64,000 nt of DNA from Symsagittifera roscoffensis (taxonomy: Eukaryota > Xenacoelomorpha > Acoela > Convolutidae). Shown one piece after another: positions 60,297 to 64,000 of the stretch. The translations under genes were made by a program, and so were the position numbers. The notes under the pieces were generated by a model. That model made no database searches and was not told the origin of the DNA. It saw nothing but the letters and a program-made list of their open reading frames with translations. The number at the start of each line of letters is the position of its first letter. The first letter of the stretch is position 1. The DNA lies in NCBI RefSeq assembly GCF_963678635.1, contig NC_087065.1, forward strand, positions 39,931,430 through 39,995,429, written 5' to 3'.

Positions 60297-61703
60297 GTGA
60301 TGCGGATGCTGAGTGGATTGCTAGAAAGAGAAGTGACCAGAGATGACCCCGAGTGGACAGCAGCGGTGGCATCGCTAACAGTCAGTGAGAAGGTGAAGAT
60401 CATGCCGTCCAGACGACAGCACGAAGAGAACGAGAGGGATTGTAGGACAATAGTTCAGCAACTAGTATCCTCAATACCCCACGAGATTTTAACCAGTACT
60501 TCTTACGGACAGAAAGAACAAGGGGGCAGCAAGCGAAAGAAAACCGTCACCTTTGTGGACCAGGATACGGAAGGTGAAAAGGTAGAACAAAACCTGCTGC
60601 AAGACTATTTGTCCGGGGAGACAAATGATGAGAAAAACCAGCGATCACAAGATCAACACCCGGGAATAGAAAGTTTGTCCGGGGAGTCTGAGATAGACGA
60701 GAAAATTCCTGATGAGAAACAGGACCTAGAGAACAAGGTTTTGTCCGGGGAGTTCAGATGGATGCGAAGAAGGCACAGACATGATCTGGAGGAGCGTGCA
60801 GTCTTCAGCACAACCTCTTCGACGGATGACGATTCCCGAAACTCAGGAATGGACACCTATTCAGACAGGAACTCGAACTCGGGATCAGAACTGTCAGAAC
60901 TAGCGATACACACACTACTAGTGGAAACTCGGGCAAGGGACCTGGACAGAGAGGTGTACCAAGATCCTGACAGCGATCGCTACCTTATACCAAGCGAAAG
61001 AGTCTTTGACAACGCAGCGGATGACTTGAAGACAATAGCGGTATCGAAGCGTTCGATAAGTCTGTTGCCGCAGAAAGAGGTAGTCAGGACTGATCTTCGG
61101 CCGTTTAAACAAGAAACACAGCCGTTGGCGAAGATTTGGTGCGTTAAGATGGAAGAAGACACACACCAGCCCAACGAGCTGAATAGTCAGATGAGGGTCA
61201 TGAAGACGTACTTAAAGGCGAGATACAGACTCTCGGACCTTCTAAGGGCGCAGAGGAATGATCGCATGACAAGCAACCTGAAAAGGTGGATCGAGAATGG
61301 TTCTCCGGATAAAGGGGACCTCGAGGAAGATAGTTATCGCATCCTGAGACAATACTTCATGCAGAAGGAAGGGAGGCTATATTTGAACAAGGACGGGATT
61401 GTGGCTTGCAAAAGAAGGGAGGAAGACAGAGTCCTATACAAGCATAAAGCGATAGTGTTACCGCAACTCTATCAGACAGAGCTATTATTCAGGTCACATG
61501 ATCAGATGGGCCATCAGGGGATCGACAAGATATATCAGAGGATCCTGAAGCGCTTTGAGTGGCCTGGGATGAAAAAGGCATGCGAGAAGTGGGTAACAGC
61601 ATGTCTCTCATGCCAACAGGTCAAGGATCCAAGGAAGTTGCGATTTCCTTTACAATCGATCGAGTCGTCTGAATTCAACGAGGTGGTGCAGATAGATCAC
61701 TAA
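60297..61703 (+). pseudogene. pol: long acidic connector and integrase zinc-binding domain
   Basis: The first 380 codons are a hydrophilic, Glu/Asp/Ser-rich linker in which LSGE-type peptides recur; the DNA string TTGTCCGGGGAG is present three times at 60,608-60,750. Near the end is the integrase HHCC zinc finger: His at 61,497 and 61,512, Cys at 61,602 and 61,611 (LSCQQ). The first catalytic aspartate of the integrase core is encoded at 61,695-61,697 (QIDH). The frame then stops at TAA 61,701. Confidence 0.82.
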
Positions 61704-62414
61704 AAGATATGCATGACAGACAATGGTTATAATCAGGTGCTGGTCATGATAGATCATTTTACGAAGTATGCAGAGGCCGTGCCCTGCATAACTGCCTCGG
61801 CGGAAGAGACATGCGACCACCTGATCAATACGTGGATAGCAAGACATGGTTGTCCGATGACGTTTCAATCGGTTAATGGAACAGCTTTCGTAGGAGAGCT
61901 TACGAAAGAGCTTATGAGACGCTCACAGGTCGCTCAGGCTCACTCCACGACATACCACCCTCAGACGAATGAATTAGTGGAAAGACAGAATAGGACGTTA
62001 GTGTCGATGCTGAGAGTATATTGTTCCAGGTACATGACCGATTGGGACAGATACCTTCCACAGGTGATGGGAGCATATAACAGCACGCAACACTCCACCA
62101 CCGGAGTCAGTCCACACATGATGCTAACTGGACACGAAAAATCTTTACCCTTAACCTTCTTCTACCCAGAGTATGAGGGAAAGAAAACGTCCCCACAGGT
62201 CTACGTGAGGGATGTGATCAGACGCCAACAGGAGTTGAATGATTTGTGTAGACCAAATACTCAGCAAGCACAGGCAAGGCAGAGGAGAAGATTCGACAAG
62301 AAAGCAGCTGGTGCAAAGGCTTACTCGGTGGGAGACTACGTATGGGTATTTCAGAACGTTATACCACCGAAAGGGACGAAAAAGCTCCTAAAAAATGGAG
62401 GGGACCCTTCATGA
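61704..62414 (+). pseudogene. pol: integrase catalytic core, second Asp altered
   Basis: This continues the integrase after the stop at 61,701. VMIDHFTKYAEAVPC and AHSTTYHPQTNELVERQNRT are typical core motifs; the catalytic Glu is at 61,980. In the second motif, FQSVNGTAFVGELT, the position of the catalytic Asp is Val (GTT, 61,872-61,874). The core continues with MGAYNSTQHSTTGVSPHMML. A one-base loss in the A-run at 62,389-62,394 throws the end out of frame. Confidence 0.9.
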
Positions 62415-63313
62415 TTACAGAGGTGCACCAGGAGGGACGCTTTTATAGACTGAGTACTGGCCGAGCCGCCCACTACGAGAATATCAAGCCACACAATCCA
62501 TCGACAGAAGACTGGTGTATACCTGCAGACATGGAAGAAGGGGATTATCTCATGATGGATCCTGCTTGTGAGGTCAATGAAAAGGGCACCAGGGAGAAGA
62601 ACGATGGAAACGAAGTCGTAGAGGAAGGTACGGATACACCGCTGGACCTGGATCCAAACGAGGAGATTCAAGCGGACGATGAAACCTTACCCTACGCAGA
62701 GGAAGATTGGCAGGATCCCGAACAGACAGAAATTCCCAAGAACTTGGAACCGGATCTTCCGTTCACGATAAAGACTCGGCAGAAGGACGGGACGAGACCA
62801 AGAGAGAAATACAATCCTTACGGTGACGACTTTGTAGTGGATAGGATAGATCTGAAGAAGATAGTGGAGGAAGTAGTGGGTCTAGAAGGAATAACTGTGT
62901 CACAAGACATTGACATAGTCGATGATCACGACGATGAGTGGGTCGAAGACCGGTCGAAACCCGAGGTAGAATTCGACGACGAGCAACAGCAGTCATATGA
63001 ACAAGACTTGACGAACCTGCGCGTCTTAGAGTGGCTGAACGAAATGACCTCAGATCCTGAGGAGACCATCGTCACGATTCAAGACGTAGATCGTGAAAGC
63101 ATGAAATACATCAAGACCGAACGAGATGATCCTTCCTGGGCTGCCCAGGAAGGACAACTACTCATTCCAGCTTCTAACCTTGACTTGATACCCGGTATGC
63201 GATCGACGAGGACGTCGATGGATATTTTTGTCCGGGGAGTGGGGGTAGGACTTACCCACACTGAAAATTTGATAATAAAAAAATTAAGAGTAGCAAGAGA
63301 ACAGGAGACTTAG
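62342..63313 (+). pseudogene. pol C-terminus: GPF motif and long acidic tail
   Basis: The usable part starts near 62,395, where KKWRGPFMITEVHQEGRFYR (the GPY/F motif of Ty3/gypsy integrases) is read after the frameshift. HYENIKPHNP closes the integrase. A further 270 codons are strongly acidic (runs of Asp and Glu), low in hydrophobics and without a recognised domain. The natural end of pol is probably the TAG at 63,311. Confidence 0.82.
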
Positions 63314-63348
63314 AAGCAGAGACAGGCGAAGAACCTAAGAAACCTGAC

Positions 63349-63848
63349 ATGGGGAGGGTAGTTGAGTCATATTTTAACTTACTAAATGAATATTCAAGTA
63401 ACATAATACTAACAGACAGTGATTTTATACTCACAAATAGAACATGCGCGATAGCAATCACGGCAGACATGAGTTTTAGGACAGTGTTAGCGGCAGATTT
63501 TAAGAGAGAATATAAAAACATAGAGTTCCTGTGGAAGCAACGACCAGGAGAAGGGGCGTAGCAGCCTTACCTCCGGCGGCGTCACAGATACCGGGAAAAT
63601 ACCTATGCTTCTTGGTGACGAGGGCGACGGAGAAGCATCACGTGGACCCAGAGAACCTAGTCTTGTCCTTAACGAGGCTGAGGGACTTCCTCGTGGAAAT
63701 GGACGTGAAGGAACTCTCGCTTCCAGTGTACGATCCAAACAGAGGACGACTGCATCCTCGGGAATTGTACGCTCTTGTACACGTGATATTCACTGATACG
63801 AATATACAAGTATATCTACATAACAAATATTACTTAAGTATAGGCTGA
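63349..63848 (+). pseudogene. Third 3' reading frame: macro-domain-like protein, frameshifted
   Basis: Two overlapping frames (63,349-63,561 and 63,531-63,848) together look like one protein of about 165 residues broken by an indel near 63,555. Segments resemble macro (ADP-ribose-binding) domains of the OARD1/Poa1 type, in order: a strand like CAIAITADMS; an LAADFKREY helix like the family's A-x-x-F-K-x-x-[FY]; IPGKYLCFLVTR like the conserved YIYYLVTK strand; LTRLRDFLVEMDVKELSLPV like the helix plus 'l.mP' strand; and VIFTDTNIQVYLHN like the closing helix and strand. The glycine-rich loops that bind ADP-ribose (G-A-G-I and I-G-C-G-L in active members) are not preserved (SFRTVL and YDPNRGRL), so hydrolase activity is not expected. 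It starts at an ATG in good context 35 bp after pol. It could also be an element-specific protein with chance resemblance. Confidence 0.55.
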
Positions 63849-64000
63849 GTGACGTGCGAGAGGGTGTTAGGCCAAAGACTAAGTTGTATGTAATATGTTA
63901 TGTTATATTATGTGATGTTATGTGTTAGGTTATTAAGATCACGGGTAAGTAGGGGTTAGTGACCATGAACAACTGAAAGACGATCATAGGAATAGATCCA
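63849..64000 (+). other. 3' end of the retroelement's internal region
   Basis: Non-coding, with a TATGTTATGTTATATTATGT-type low-complexity stretch at 63,890-63,930. No polypurine tract or LTR start could be identified with confidence before the window ends. Confidence 0.5.

Larger units (their letters stand above)
49950..64000 (+). mobile_element. Ty3/gypsy-type LTR retrotransposon (decayed, right end outside window)
   Basis: In order on the plus strand are LTR-like direct repeats (49,950-51,750), a long non-coding leader with repeated CCGGAGGGGT motifs, gag (54,250-56,852), pol with protease, RT, RNase H and integrase in Ty3/gypsy order (56,853-63,313), and a further 3' reading frame (63,349-63,848). 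Within pol, integrase follows RNase H and carries a GPF-type C-terminal motif, as in the Ty3/gypsy group. No envelope gene is recognised. The copy is disabled: in-frame stops at 56,850, 57,897, 58,786, 59,901, 60,294 and 61,701; frameshifts near 54,780, 58,085, 58,870, 62,390 and 63,555; and changes at catalytic residues. GC content is clearly higher than in the flanking DNA. A 3' LTR is not recognised before the window ends. Confidence 0.92.

Noticed and set aside
56850-61703. Recoding of the UAG/UAA codons by A-to-I RNA editing, or an alternative genetic code
   Set aside because: The host genes use standard stops, UAA would need two edits, and the copy also carries frameshifts and transversions at active sites, so ordinary decay is simpler.

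Overview
The window is nuclear DNA of a multicellular animal, most likely an invertebrate. It carries a gene of the mitochondrial ABCB7/Atm1 transporter family split by ordinary GT-AG introns, AT-rich non-coding DNA, LINE and SINE-like debris, a very long satellite array and a Ty3/gypsy-type LTR retrotransposon. The species cannot be fixed from the sequence alone. All assignments rest on reading the sequence and on knowledge of the families; no database search was run.

Layout. (1) 1 to about 32,048 is one continuous AT-rich satellite array. It is built from related monomers of about 150 bp plus a short form of about 116 bp, arranged in higher-order repeats (about 720, 561, 601, 1,125 and 3,265 bp in different sub-blocks). 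(2) 32,086-42,687, minus strand, holds eight coding exons (410 codons, phases all consistent) of an ABCB7 homologue, from the initiator ATG through the sixth membrane helix. The exons for the ATP-binding domain are not here, so the satellite array lies in the next intron, which is at least 32,085 bp long. The introns also hold an antisense LINE remnant, SINE-like pieces, a 165-bp tandem repeat and a CA microsatellite. (3) 42,688-45,642 is non-coding, with SINE-like repeats and a near-perfect inverted repeat. (4) 45,643-46,668 (minus) is an intact single-exon phytanoyl-CoA-dioxygenase-family gene. (5) 47,467-49,005 (plus) is an intact single-exon F-box/leucine-rich-repeat-like gene, divergent from the previous one. 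(6) About 49,950-64,000 (plus) is a decayed LTR retrotransposon: LTR-like direct repeats, a leader of about 2.5 kb with many CCGGAGGGGT-type motifs, gag, pol (protease, reverse transcriptase, RNase H, integrase), and a third reading frame at the 3' end. The 3' LTR is not recognised before the window ends.

How the parts relate. The ABCB7 homologue is the only clear housekeeping gene; its product would sit in the mitochondrial inner membrane and serve cytosolic iron-sulfur protein assembly. The dioxygenase and F-box-like genes share a spacer of about 800 bp that must hold both promoters. The retroelement is broken by at least six in-frame stops and about five frameshifts. It has also lost catalytic aspartates in protease, RNase H and integrase, so it cannot move by itself. 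Its most unusual part is the 3' reading frame (63,349-63,848), which looks like a macro (ADP-ribose-binding) domain with degenerate ligand loops.
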